Positions 37,381 through 48,925 of a DNA stretch of 64,000 nt are shown here, piece by piece; the stretch's first letter is position 1, and each line of letters opens with the position of its first letter. The translations under genes and the position numbers were made by a program. The notes under the pieces are model-generated. The model was not told the origin of the DNA. It did no database searches and saw only the letters and a list, made by a program, of their open reading frames with translations. Source of the DNA: Cynocephalus volans (Eukaryota > Chordata > Mammalia > Dermoptera > Cynocephalidae); contig NC_084462.1 in NCBI RefSeq assembly GCF_027409185.1, positions 27,751,577 to 27,815,576 of the forward strand, in the 5' to 3' direction.

Positions 37381-39665
37381 TTAAACCAGGAAGCCTCGGA
37401 TGGCTGCAATGAAGTCCTGCGGCTGGTCAGCATGGACCCAGTGGCCAGCGTTAGGTACAGTCTGCATCTGGGCCCGAGGGAAGAGCCGTCTAATCTCAGG
37501 GTGGTGGCTGGGCCTGTCCACCGCAGAGAAAGCCGTTGAGAAGGGGTGAAAGTGGGATGACGAGGAGAGAAAGACATAAGAGGAGGCAGGGTGGGGAAAG
37601 ATGGAGAGCCCTGTGAGCCCACGTGCCCAGTGGTGTTTCCGGGCTCTTAGGTACCCCCTGCCCACACCCAAGACCTCCCCCAGGCAGGCTCCCCAGGCTG
37701 GGGGCTGGATCAGTGGGGCATGCCCCTCCCACTGCCCAGGCTGGCTTACTGCACAAACTGGGAGTTTCCACCTAGGAGGAAGAGTGTTGGCCGGGGGTAA
37801 GATTCTTGTCGTGCTGGAAAGGCTAAGATCTTGTCCATGTGTTGGGCTAAGGCGTCCAAGTTCAACTTCCACACGAAGTGCCCCTCTACCTCCACCAGGT
37901 TGGTGAGCAGGTACTGCCGCACGGCCATGTTCTGTGGGAGTCTGGCAGTTGGGGGGGGCTCCCTGTGGGGTCTGGGGCTGCCACTCTTCCCTTGACAGGT
38001 CCCAGTCTATAACACCATGTAGGGGCTAGGGTGCATCACCTGGACAACAGTGCTGAGCTGCTCATCGGCCAGTTTTCGGGCATGGGAGCGAGGTGCCTCA
38101 TCTGGGATGTTTATGGCCTTCATAGCTGCCACATAGATTCCAAAGTGTGAGACGGACGTGCTCTCCACTGGGCTAATGTCCACAGCAATGAGACGTTCCA
38201 CCAACTCTGGCTATGGGAAAGAACTGCACTGGAGACCAGTCTTAGGCAGGCACAGTGGGTCTTAGGCACAGTTCCCGGAGCCTGAACTTGGACATCCAAA
38301 GCTCATTTGAGTCCCAGGCTGCCTGCTGGGCATTCAGGGTCTATACTGGATGGGAGCAGGCCCTGGATAGGTGTGGCTTACCCTCTGTAGTGCCAGCAGC
38401 ATGGCTGTCTTTCCTCCCATGCTGTGGCCAACAAGGACGCAGGGCACCAGGCCCAGCTGGGGCAGAAGGACCTGCAGGTCCTGGCTCATGGCCTCATAGC
38501 TCATGTCTGGGCTGTGGGGGCTGTCGCCATGGTTCCGAGCATCCACTGTCAGCACCTGGGGATGAGGGGAGGGGGACAGTGCTGGCATCTACTGTAGACA
38601 GCAAAGGCCTGGTGGGGACTGCAGGCCGAGGGGGGTGGAAAGTCTGGGGGCAGATCCAGATGAAGGGAAAGGCGCAGATGGTGAGATGGCCCAATTCCCA
38701 GACCTAAGAGGCTCAGATGAAGAACCTGGGGCCACTCTGCCAGAAAACAAAAGGCCCAAGGGGTATGATTATATCTTTAAGGTCTGGCCTAGATGGGTGG
38801 TAACCCCAGAGAAAGCCAGGAAGGAGACTCCAAGAATTACCAACAGTCAGAGCACAGAAGAATGGGCCACGAGAGGTGATGGTCTCCCTGTCATCCTTAG
38901 TGAAAAAGCATCAGCTGGCCCCCTACGTGGAGAGGGTGTTGGTGCTTAGGCACTGGACAGCAGAGCCTAGCTCAGTGTGGGGCATGCAGATGGACATCTA
39001 CAGACTAGACAGATAGCAGCATGAGGGATGAGGGGTCCATCCAGGGCCTGGGTCTTCCCGTGCGGCTTGCATCCTCGGAGGGACTTTCATTTCTCCTTGG
39101 GCGTTACATAGGCGGAAATCTGCCACTCCTCAGGGGGAGGGCCCAGAAGTAAGGGCGAGAGGCTGGCCCCGCCCCGCTTCCTAGGCCCTGCCCATCCAGG
39201 CCCCATCTCCGAGGGATCCCGCCCCACCCGGAAGCTCACCCTCCGGCCTGTCTGCTGGGCCAAGGCCTTCGCGATGGATTTGAAGTTGGTTTTGCTGCCA
39301 AAGAGCCCGTGCAGAAAGACGATGGGCGGGAGGGCCGCTTCCCCGTCCAGAAGCTTGTAGGAAAGCGGCAGCGGTCTGGAGGGAGGGGGCAAGCATCGGG
39401 GGAGGGTCTGAGCCGGGTCTGCGAAAAGAGCTTGGGGGAGTGGCCTAAGAGGGGCGTGGTCAGGGAGGAGGTGGGGCCATCGGCGCCGGGCGAGGGTGGG
39501 GCGAAGGAAGGCCTCCCACCCGGCACCCTAGACTGACCTGGGTTCGGCGTCCCCTCGGCCGCCGCCGCCGCCGCCGCCGGGTGCGACAGGCACCCTGGAG
39601 AAGCTGGGCTTGGAGGAGGTGAGCGTCCCAGGGGGGAGCCTCCAGGCGCGAGCCCAGCGGAGCAT
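37381..39665 (-). CDS. ABHD11: ABHD11, mitochondrial alpha/beta hydrolase
   Basis: ABHD11 is a serine hydrolase of the mitochondrial matrix, linked to protection of lipoylated 2-oxoglutarate dehydrogenase. Coding exons in transcript order are 39665-39538, 39375-39240, 38555-38382, 38210-38040, 37931-37750 and 37513-37381. They total 924 nt, or 307 aa plus TAA (human 315). The N-terminus is arginine-rich and amphipathic, suiting a transit peptide, and carries a seven-glycine run. The oxyanion-hole region is [12 protein letters not shown], the nucleophile elbow is GHSMGGK (Ser133), and the C-terminal NAGHWVHAD holds catalytic His288. [15 protein letters not shown] marks the hydrolase fold. All splice sites are GT-AG. 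The start is the first ATG in the CpG island, in the family-typical MLRW context. Confidence 0.97.
39558..39578 (-). repeat. ABHD11: In-frame (GCC)7 triplet repeat in ABHD11 exon 1
   Basis: Seven GCC triplets (GGC on the coding strand) encode seven consecutive glycines within the presumed mitochondrial targeting segment. Confidence 0.9.
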
Positions 39666-40330
39666 GCCTGCAGCCCCAAACTGGCGCGAACCTCGCAGGG
39701 GACGTCCTGCCCACGCCCTGCCTCCCGCGTCCGCCAGGAGCCCTGCCCAGTTCCGGCTGGAGCTCCGCCCTCTCCCCGCCCCCCATCGCGGATTCCCCGC
39801 CCTAGGTCCCGTTCCTGACGTAATCCCCGAGAATAGTCCACCCTCGGCCCCGCCCTCGCGCAATTACGTCATCTCCTCGGGCCCGGCGCCCGCCTGGCCA
39901 CGCCCTGGGCGGAGCCACCCAAGCGTCTGGCCCCGCCCCTCACGAAGTTCCAGTCATTTCCTTCCCGCGCAGAATCCTCGTGAGGAGTCGGGGCCCTAAA
40001 GTCTGGAAATCCCGTCCACATCTTCCCGGATGTCCTGGGCTCTGTGCGCGAGCCCTGGGAGGCCGGGGGGCAGATCCTTGGCAAGCCGAGGAGACCCTGC
40101 TTTCGCCCGCGCGTGACCCGCTCCTCTGCCCTCTCGCAGTTCCCTGGGCGTATGCCATACTCTGTGCCTCCGGCGCGGGCGAGAGGCGCCAGGAGTGGCT
40201 CTTGTCGTCGGGGCGCCAGCTTGGTGGCGCCGTGCTCCACAGCCGGGGGCCCAGGCTGGTCGGATGGAGCACGGGCACCTTTATTCATCCTGAAATCGTC
40301 GACTCTAGGAAGAGCTAGGAGGGTCTAGAG
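39666..40330. promoter_or_regulatory. ABHD11: ABHD11 CpG-island promoter, possibly bidirectional
   Basis: CpG-dense DNA upstream of the ABHD11 start holds GC boxes (CCGCCC) and two CRE-like octamers, TGACGTAA at 39816-39823 and its inverted copy TTACGTCA at 39864-39871. In human a divergent non-coding transcript (ABHD11-AS1) starts near here. No specific transcript can be shown from this sequence. No TATA box is evident. Confidence 0.65.
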
Positions 40331-40849
40331 GTCACCTCCAAACCCCTCCGTCCCCTATACGGATGGGGAAATTGAGGTGCAGAAAGGGCAAATGGTTTGT
40401 CCGAGAAACAAAACCAGAATCTCTGTCCGGTCTTCTGTTCCTGATGTGGGTCAAGGTGGGAGACCAGGGTCAGACCCTGGCCACGTGTTTGTACTGTTAC
40501 AGGCGTTTGCTGGACTGAACTGAAGAGGCTCATCAGCTCCCCGCCTTTTACCAGCAGAATAAACAATCCTCACACCTCCAGAGCTCAGCACATTCTGCAC
40601 AGAAATCTCCTCCCTTGGGAACCCTGACCATGCCATCTGCTCTCCCCAGTCTGGGGTAGTGGTGGTGACATTGTTTCGGTCTCAGCCGGCGTCCACTGCA
40701 GTCCATCCTTCAGCAATTGCAAGAGAAGCTGCTTTTCTACAGCCCACTTATTCGTGGAGTTCTGTCCAAAAACCTTCAGGGACTCCCCATCCCTAACAAT
40801 GAGAGTTGAAACTTCATCATAACAATCCAAGCATCTTCAGTCTGATCGT

Positions 40850-41210
40850 ACCCACGTTTCCGCCCATACTCGCCATTTTCATACTCCTTACCCGGCACCC
40901 TGCCTTTAGATCTTTACCCACCTCACTCCCCCTCGGGGTGCTGTATCTGCCTTCCAAATATCAGTTGCCGGAGTCCTAGACCTCTTTTGAGGCCCAGTGT
41001 TACTGCCACCTCCTCCTCAAGCCTTCCCAGATTCCCTGAGTTGAAACTAATCTTTTCTACCCATGTTCTCAAAGCATTTGTCAGAGTCTACTGTGCAATA
41101 TTACAGAATGGGCCTTCCCTGTGTCCGTCATAAGCTGGGGGCTGCTGGAGGACAGGAGCTACATTTTGTTCATCTGGTGTACCAGTAATTTTACTGAATG
41201 ATCATGAAGA
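40850..41210 (+). repeat. L2 LINE fragment
   Basis: 'cctcctcctcaagccttccc', 'ttctcaaagcatttgtcaga' and 'ggctgctggaggacaggagc' are forward L2 3' blocks. Confidence 0.55.
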
Positions 41211-41627
41211 GGTTCAGGGCTCTAGTGAAAGCTTGGGTGAACTTTCAGATGGTGGCTGGGTTAGTACCCTCTCCAGGAGGTGGCACCTGCCAGCAGTGTT
41301 GCACCAGCTCTTCACCCACCTCCTTAGGGCAGCCCCGACACAGGTGAGGACCAGTAGGATGTGTCCTAACTCTGTAGCTCCATCTCCTTGCTTAACGGCA
41401 GCTGTTTTGTTCTAATCTGAGGAACACTCTGAGGTCACTGGGGACTCTAAAGACGACAGGTGGTAATGATCATTTGTTTCCAGCAAAGTCATTAGGGGAG
41501 TGATGAGGGCATCTGAGCCCTGGATGGGGGCTAGTCCAAGGCCTGGGAAGGGTCCTTTGAGGGTGTTTTTCTAGAGTTGCTGAATGAAGGGGAAGGGGGT
41601 TAGATGATTCAGAAGTGTAGTATTTTA

Positions 41628-41803
41628 TTTTATTTTATTTTTTATTTATTTATTTTTTAAAAGATGACTGGTAAGGGGATCTTAACCCTTGACTTGGTGT
41701 TGTCAGCACCACGCTCACCAGTGAGCTAATTGGCCATCCCTATATGGGATCCGAACCCATAGCCTTGGTGTTATCAGCACCACACTCTCCCGAGTTCTGG
41801 CCC
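41628..41803 (-). repeat. CYN-type dimeric tRNA SINE
   Basis: A reverse-oriented dimer with a TTTTA-rich tail. The 18-bp target duplication CAGAAGTGTAGTATTTTA is at 41610-41627 and 41804-41821. Monomer 1 lacks a few 5' bases. Confidence 0.92.
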
Positions 41804-42369
41804 CAGAAGTGTAGTATTTTAAAGATAGTTTCAAACAGCTCCCCAGTGCCCCAGCCCCCAACCAGCCTACTGTTTAGCCAGGTAACTTGCTTAGGTAACC
41901 TGAGCCTGGCACACGACCCTTGACCATCTGCCCTGGAGCCAAAGAGCCTTGTGGCTAGGGACAGAAGCAGCCTTGAGACATGTACTCAGATTCCTGGGCC
42001 CCAGCCCTGTCACGTGCTGGTTAGGGCTGGGCCTGGCAAGCAGAAAAACCAGTTGGCTTGAGGTTTCCACTTGAACATTCCAGAGAAAGTGGTATGGGCA
42101 GGGGAAGGGTCGTTTCCAACTGGTTTCCAGCTCTGGTGATGATGTGTTGGGGAGGGGTCATCCTGGGGGTTACTCACCCCTTCTTAGATTGCTAGGAACA
42201 GGCCAGTGGCCTTGCTGTTTGGTTGGTGAGGGTCCACCTTTGGCGGATTGTCAAGCCATTGGAGGGGAGGCCCTGATATGCTGGGGGGCAGGATGGACAC
42301 TACCTCTGTGAGGAGGTCTAGCCTACATTTCCGCATCCCTGTTCCCCACATCCCCAGCCTTTTCATGAA

Positions 42370-42460
42370 GTGGGAGGTGTCATCCTCATGTTACTAACAA
42401 GGAAAGGGAGATGGACCCAGCTCCAAATCACTCAGCCAGTGTGTGACCCAGCCCGGATTT
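42370..42460 (-). repeat. MIR SINE fragment
   Basis: 'aaggaaagggagatggaccc' then 'aatcactcagccagtgtgtg' is the reverse-complement MIR core. Confidence 0.45.
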
Positions 42461-43559
42461 CCTCCCGGATTCTTTTCTTCACTGACTCCTAGTGCAGTGC
42501 TGACCACTGTTGTGATGTACATTGTGACCACACTTCTGGCTAGGGACCCAGGGCCAAAGGAGTGTGGCCTGCAGTGGCAGGGACACTGCGCCCTGGTGGC
42601 AGCGGCATTGAATGGGTTAAGGCGGGGAGGCGGCAGGTGTCCTGCAGCCGCACCTGGCCCAGTATCGGTCACGTGGCCAGGGTTTCACCTGCCCCGCTGA
42701 GCAGGGACAATCAAGCTGCTTGTTCCTGCAGCTGGTCGTCATGGTGACAGGAGTGTGCCTGGGGAGGTCACCAGGGCAAATTCCTGCCAGTCTGACCGGG
42801 TAGGGTAGAGGTGTCAGCTGTGCTAGGTCCTATGGGGGTTCCTGGAAGACCCCTGGGGGTTTCCCCTGGGGCTGTCCCCAGGGCGTCCCATGTGACTCCC
42901 CACCTAGCCTCCTCCCATTTGTCTCCCCCTCAGCCCGGCTTCTCTCCTCCCAGATTTTGAACCTGAATTTATTAAGCTTCCAGGACTTTCCTATACATTA
43001 TCATGTTTAATCCGCACAGCAACCTTCCCCACGTGGGAATGGTAATCCCCTCTGGTGTGTTACCTGGTGTGCCTCCCCCGAGACTCACTGAGTGCTTTGA
43101 GGACTTTCGCTCCTGCCTGCCTTTCTTCAATAATCAACAGATAAGTTTGGAGCCTCTACTGCATGTTAGGTGCTTTCCTAACACAGCTATAAACAAAACA
43201 ACAAATTTATGAACCACAGAACGGATTGTGTGGAGTATTTATTTTCTTAGTATTATTTATTTCTTATTTCTTAGGTTAGGGAGGCCCTGGAGACCATCAA
43301 TAGAAAGCGAGGACTGCCCATGATCACCCTGCGGCTCTGGTGTCAATAACATCTCTGGGAGCCCTCTCTGCCAACTCCATGCCCTACATAGCACTTCCTG
43401 CCCTCCAAGCCTTCCCACCAGGCACACAGATTCTTACCCAGCTTCCATCCACTCACTCCTCTACTCCCGAACCTCCAAGCAGATCTGCAAACGGCAACAG
43501 TTGTCAACTTTTTTACTGCCTCCAGGCTCATGTGCAAGTTCCTGTGTCACCCAGGAACA

Positions 43560-43700
43560 TCGCCTCACACACTCAGATTCTTATAGTGGGCAGGGTGAGG
43601 ACTCCTTCCCTTTTGGAGTGGATGGGAGGTGGTGGAGGGAGTCTATTTATTTTGAAATCCAGCAACCTCCATGCCATTTGAGAAACACCAGCCTGCAGGA
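43560..43700. repeat. Possible MER5-like hAT remnant
   Basis: 'cactcagattcttatagtgg' and 'gccatttgagaaacaccagc' resemble the ends of MER5-type elements. The middle is poorly matched, so the call is tentative. Confidence 0.3.
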
Positions 43701-44891
43701 TAGGTCCAGTGCATCTGTCTGCATTCAGAGCCTTCATTTATTGAGCACCTACTATGTGCTGGCACTGGGGATGCAAGAGTGAACCCAGATCAACTCACAG
43801 ATACTAATAGATGTGTGATCACACTAAGTAAATATGCAAAGGAAAATGAGAGCATAAAACTGAGGGATCCAACCTGGCCCTGGGGTCTGGTGAGGCGGCT
43901 CTGCAGAAGTGATCTTGGATGGAGACCTGCAGGATGAGTGGGCAGCAGCCAGGTGAAGGAGTTACAGTGGAACAGGGTGTTCCGCGCAAGGGGAAGCCAT
44001 CCCATCTCCCAAGGCACAATCTTAGGAGTCATTCTTGAGGCTCCCTCCTCCCTCCCCACTCCAATCCCCCACCTAGTTTTGTTGATTTTATCTCCCACAT
44101 AGCTCTGCTTTCCACCACCCCTGTCTGTCTCCAGGGCCCATCCCTCCCCCATGCCTCCACCTCCTCCCTGGGCTTGTCCATTCTGGCCCCTCCAGTCATG
44201 TCCTTCTGTGGTAATCAGCATGATCTTTACAAAACATAGAATGCATTTCCATGTTAATCTCTTTTGTTCTTTCCTATATTTTCCTATTTTTCTGTGCTCT
44301 GGGTTCTGCGCTCATTGCCTCTGGGGACATGTGCGGCAGATCTAAGGGTAGAAAAGCTGATTCATGTGTTTCAAAAGCTGAAGCCCTTAAGGGATGGGAA
44401 TGCCTCTGCAGAGACAGTGTCTTCCTCAAGAATGGGAGGGGGGTCTGCCACCTGCATCTTGGCAGAGTCCTCAGGGAGGAATGGCTCATGGACCTACCAG
44501 GCAGGCAACACCATGGGTGGCTTGCAAAATATTTCCCTGTCCCAAACCCAGAGCAGACACAGTGTGAACTTCAGGACCAGGACTGAAGGGGCCATTGAGA
44601 AGGGGTGATAGATGGCTCTTCCTTGTTGCCTGAGGGCTGGATGGCATCCACTCTCCCTCCTTTCCCCACACCCCACTTCCCAAACAAATCTGGCCCTGCT
44701 GAATATCCTGAAATTGTAGCCCAACCTCAGGAGGACTGAAGTGAAATTTGTTTCCAGCTGCCTGGACAGAATGGAGTATCTTTACTGTCCAGAAAGGATG
44801 GACCGTAGATGAATTACAGACAATAACATCATTGCATGTCTAAGGCTGTGAACTGACATTTGTAATTTCCAGAATGCCATACATATAGGTT

Positions 44892-45082
44892 GACAAATGA
44901 CTTTCTTTCTTTCTTTCTTTTTTTAAAAGATGACCGGTAAGGGGATCTTAACCTTTGTCTTGGTGTTGTCAGCACCACGCTCTCCCAAGTGAGACAACCA
45001 GCCATCCCTATATGGGATCCGAACCTGTGGCCTTGATGTTATCAGCACCACACTCTCCTGGGTGAGCCACGGGCCAGCCCCA
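44892..45082 (-). repeat. CYN-type dimeric tRNA SINE
   Basis: A reverse-oriented full dimer has a (TTTC)n tail at its left. Flanks GACAAATGACTTTCTTTC and GACAACTGTCTTTCTTTT form an imperfect target duplication. Confidence 0.88.
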
Positions 45083-45109
45083 GACAACTGTCTTTCTTTT
45101 GAAATCAAC

Positions 45110-46060
45110 AATCCAGTCATTCATTTGACAAATATTTACTGAGCACCTGCTAATGCCAAGTATGAACTTTGGAGCTAGGGATATGGCAATTATGTGGCTC
45201 TGTCCCTCAAGGAACACAGAAACCCCAAACCAAAAAAAACTCCTGGCTTTTCTACTCTCTAGTGGGGGAAACAGTCCATAAACAAACATAAGTACAAGTT
45301 GTAGTAAGTTCAGTGAACAGGGTGCTGTGTTCGATAATAACGGGGTGGGGGAGATATTAAGTAGGGTATAAGGAAAGGCCTCAGCTAAGATGGAACCTGA
45401 GGTATAAGGAGGAGGCAGGTGAACACCAGGGGGAAAGGGCTCCAGGCAGAGGGAACAGCATGTGCAAAGGCCCTGAGGTGCGAAAGATCTGGCAGTTTAG
45501 AGGCACAGAGAGGAAGGCAGAGGACACTGGAGCAGAGAAAGCCAGGGAAGAAAGGCACATAGGAGTGAGAGAGGTGGGCTGGGGTTGGTCTAAACAGGGG
45601 CCTGGGAAGGGATTTGGTGTTTATCCTAAGAAAAATAAGAGCCAGTGAAAGGTTTAAGCAGGGAGGGACATGATTTACATTTTTAAAGGATCCTTTGGCT
45701 GTCCAGAAGAAGGTGGGGAAACAGATTAGAGGGGCAGTGGAGGTGAGGAGGAAAAATTAGTTAGGAGGGCTATTGCAGGTGAGATGTGACAGTGACTTTT
45801 GAATGGGAGGCGGCTGGGGAAGTAGGGAGAGGTAGATAGGTTTGGGATATATTTCAGAGTTAGATTCAACAGGATTTGATGAACTGGATGGGTAGGAAGG
45901 AAGATGATGGTAAGAGAGGAAGGAATCAAGGACAGCTCCCAGTTTCTTGAGTGAACATGTAGTAGACAAGTAGTTCCGCCAACTACTAAGATGGAGAAGT
46001 GTTTCATTTTTCCTCTATAGGGTGCTAGTGGTAGGAACAATCTAGAGTTCCATTTGGGGC
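45110..46060 (-). repeat. L2-like LINE, long reverse copy
   Basis: It begins with 'catttgacaaatatttactg' and contains 'ccaggcagagggaacagcat', 'gtgcaaaggccctgaggtgc', 'ttcaacaggatttgatgaac' and 'gtttagtttgcgatgcccc' in order. This nearly 1-kb block belongs to the same family as the pieces at 29.3-31.2 kb. Confidence 0.6.
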
Positions 46061-46079
46061 ATGTTTAGTTTGCGATGCC

Positions 46080-46345
46080 CCCGAGCTATCATAATAGTTA
46101 ACATTTACTGAGTGTTTAACATGTGCCAAACACTGTTCTCAGTGCTTTGAATCCATTAAGTCATTTAATCCTCATAATGACTATGAGAGGGTACATTATG
46201 ATTTACAGTCCCCCCTTTATTGGTGAGAGAATTGAGCCACAGAGAGGTTAATTAATTGCCCACGATCACACAGCTTGGAAGCGGCAGGGCCAGGATCCAA
46301 TCCCAAGTGGTTGGGCTCCAGGGGACACACTGTTAACCACTGCCC
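46080..46345 (-). repeat. MIR SINE, near full length
   Basis: Reverse-oriented MIR: 'taacatttactgagtgttta', 'catttaatcctcataatgac', 'cacagagaggttaattaatt' and 'gatcacacagcttggaagcg' occur in consensus order. Confidence 0.8.
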
Positions 46346-46734
46346 TCCACTACCTCCATGGCACCCAAGGAGGCAGCTGGACACAGGACTGGGGATCTCA
46401 GAAGGTAGGTGACCTTGCCAGGAGCCCTTGGAGTGGGGGTGGGGTGGGGGCAGGAACAGACAAGAGTGGTTGATTGGTGTGTGGTGGGGAGAAAGTGAAA
46501 TCATGTGAGATAACTCTTGAGGAGGTGAGCAGGAAAACGGGGTGGCTTCTGTCTGGGGATGTGAAGTCCAGGAAACATCTCTTAAAGATGGGAGCCACCC
46601 AACCGGGTTTATATGTTGATGTGAAGGATGCAGGGGGACCGGGGGGTGGATGGGGTGGGGGGGCGTTGATAACCTGGTAGAAAGAGGGGATTTCTGAGGG
46701 ATATAGAAATATACATACATATGTATATGTATAA

Positions 46735-47270
46735 TCAATACAGATCTACCTTTTAAAAAAAATTTTTTTTTTAAATAAGATAATGTAAACACAAACAAAG
46801 GGAGACAGAATGAGATAACGAGCCTCATGTACCCGTCAGTCTGTCTCACCTACACCCTGTGCATCTCCTCTTACCTACATGTTGTTTTGAAATAAACCTC
46901 AGACATTATACCATTTCATCTGTAAATATTTCACTATGTTTCTCTAAAAGGTAAGGACTTAAAAATAAAAACCCCATAAACCACCATATTTACACACTTT
47001 AAAAAGTAATAATTCCTTAATATTATCAACTATCCATTCAGTACTCAAATTTCTAGTTGTCTCATAAATGCCATCAACTTTAACAATTTGAATCAGGAAT
47101 CAAGGTCCACAACTGTGATTGGCTGATATATCTTTTACGTCTCTTTTGATCTAACCTGTTAGAGTTAGAACCTAGAGAGTTCTCCATATTCTGGATTTTG
47201 CTGATTGTATTCTGTGTTTAATGTGTTCTCTGTCTTTTTACATCTTGTAAACTGATATTGGATACGTAAA
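46735..47270. repeat. Old L1M-like LINE 3' sequence
   Basis: AT-rich sequence with 'gttgttttgaaataaacctc', 'agacattataccatttcatc' and 'tgtaaatatttcactatgtt', a block known from old L1 3' regions. It is diverged. Confidence 0.45.
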
Positions 47271-47337
47271 ATTGATCAGACTCAGGTTTTTTTTTTCCAG
47301 ACTACTTCATAGAATTTGCTGTACTTGATTCTTTTTT

Positions 47338-47410
47338 GTGGCAGCCCTTGTAACACCAAGGTCAAGGGTTCAGTTCCCAATACCGGCCAGCTACAAAAAA
47401 AAAAAAAAGT
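47338..47410 (+). repeat. 5'-truncated tRNA SINE monomer
   Basis: 'taacaccaaggtcaagggtt' with a B-box-like GGGTTCAGTTCCC, the end 'taccggccagcta' and a run of 14 A bases. Confidence 0.7.
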
Positions 47411-48089
47411 ATTTTTTATTGCAGCCGAATTGTACTGGTTTGAACACTTCTGGCTGGAAACCCCAAGTCTAACTGGCTTAAGCAATAAGAAAAGCCATAT
47501 CTCCCACAACCAGAGATCTAAAGCAAAACAGGGTGCTCCAGAGATGACACAGTTACTGGGTCAAAAATGTTTCCAGGGCTCCAGGTTCCTCCTCTCCAAA
47601 CCAATGTGTCATTGGCTTCATCCTCAGGTTCATTCCTTTCGGAGTTAAAGTTGGTGATAGGATTCCAGGTGTCACCACCTGACAGGACAACCTCCAGGGG
47701 AAGACAGGGTGGTCTGTTTCCTAAGAATGTAGAAGCCTGGTCCCCCAACAGACCTTCCCTCCTGTCTCACTGGCTAGAAGTGTCACATGCCCACTCTAAA
47801 CTATTGAGGGAAAGAGACCACCATGCTTGGCTTAATCTAATAAGGAATTACCCCTGGACCTGGGGATGGCGTCTGTTCAAGTTATCTATCACTGCATAAA
47901 CAAATATCCCATATCCTTGCACACTGTGTGCATATTTCTCAACAATGTTACCTAGAAGTGGAATTGCTGGGTCTCAGAGTATTTTTATATTTATAAGGGT
48001 CTTTATTTTCTATAGAAGCAGGCAAAATTGCCCTCCAAAACTTTTGTATCAATACATACTTCACCCACAGGGGAAGAGAAAAATAAAAG

Positions 48090-48310
48090 AGGCAAGGAAG
48101 TGCAGTGCTTAAAAAGCTTGGGATCTAGCAGCCCAGACTGCCTGGGTTCAAAGCCCAGCTCCCTTGTTTTAATGTGTGAACTTTGGGCGAATAGTTTAAA
48201 ATCTCTGTGCCTCAGTTTCCCTATCTGTAAAATGGGAATGATGATAATAATACCATTATTCACGCAATACTTGCTCTCAACAATTGTAAGCTATTATTTT
48301 CTCTCATATT
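48090..48310 (+). repeat. MIR SINE
   Basis: 'cagactgcctgggttcaaag', 'ctctgtgcctcagtttccct', 'atctgtaaaatgggaatgat' and 'gataataataccattattca' occur in consensus order, making this one of the best MIR copies in the window. Confidence 0.85.
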
Positions 48311-48747
48311 AGATATCATCAAAATGCTAGTTATTGTCCCCAAATCTATTGTCTGCCCTTCTAGTGGAGGTTGTGTCCTCTACAGCTGTGGCTACTGTTG
48401 AGCAATCCTTTTTCCGTGGCTCCATCTTAATTTCTTGAGGCCTCAACTTCCTTTTCTGAATCCCCTAACTCTGCCAATACCTCTCTGTACACAGTCCCTT
48501 CAATAAAGCCCCTCAAAATCCAGCATGCTGTCAAATTCCTGCCAGGCGCTTGATGATACAATTGGTCTTTAAAGTGTGCCAATTTGAAAGGGGACCAGCC
48601 AAAGAAAATCTTATTTAATTTAGAGAAGCTAGAGATTATCATTTAACAGGGAAGTTAGGCATCTTTTCATATGTTTTTGGCACAAATAATTTTTAAAAAA
48701 TTGCTTCTTCTCTTTTGCCCATTTTTCTGTGGAGTGTCATACTTTCT

Positions 48748-48925
48748 TTTTCTTTTTTTTTTTTTTTTTTAAAAGATGACCGGTAAGGGGATCTTAACCC
48801 TTGACTTGGTGTTGTGAGCACCACGCTCAGCCAGTGAGCGAACCGGCCATCCGTATATGGGATCCGAACCCGGGGCCTTGGTGTTCTCAGCACCACACTC
48901 TCCCGAGTGAGCCACGGGCCGGCCC
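48748..48925 (-). repeat. CYN-type dimeric tRNA SINE
   Basis: A CpG-retaining reverse dimer with a perfect 16-bp target duplication, GAGTGTCATACTTTCT, at 48732-48747 and 48926-48941. It is inserted in older L1 sequence. Confidence 0.95.

Noticed and set aside
39980-40318. Plus-strand frame upstream of ABHD11 as a protein gene
   Set aside because: Located where a divergent non-coding transcript is known in human; Arg/Gly/Pro-rich composition and no domain, so coding status is unsupported.
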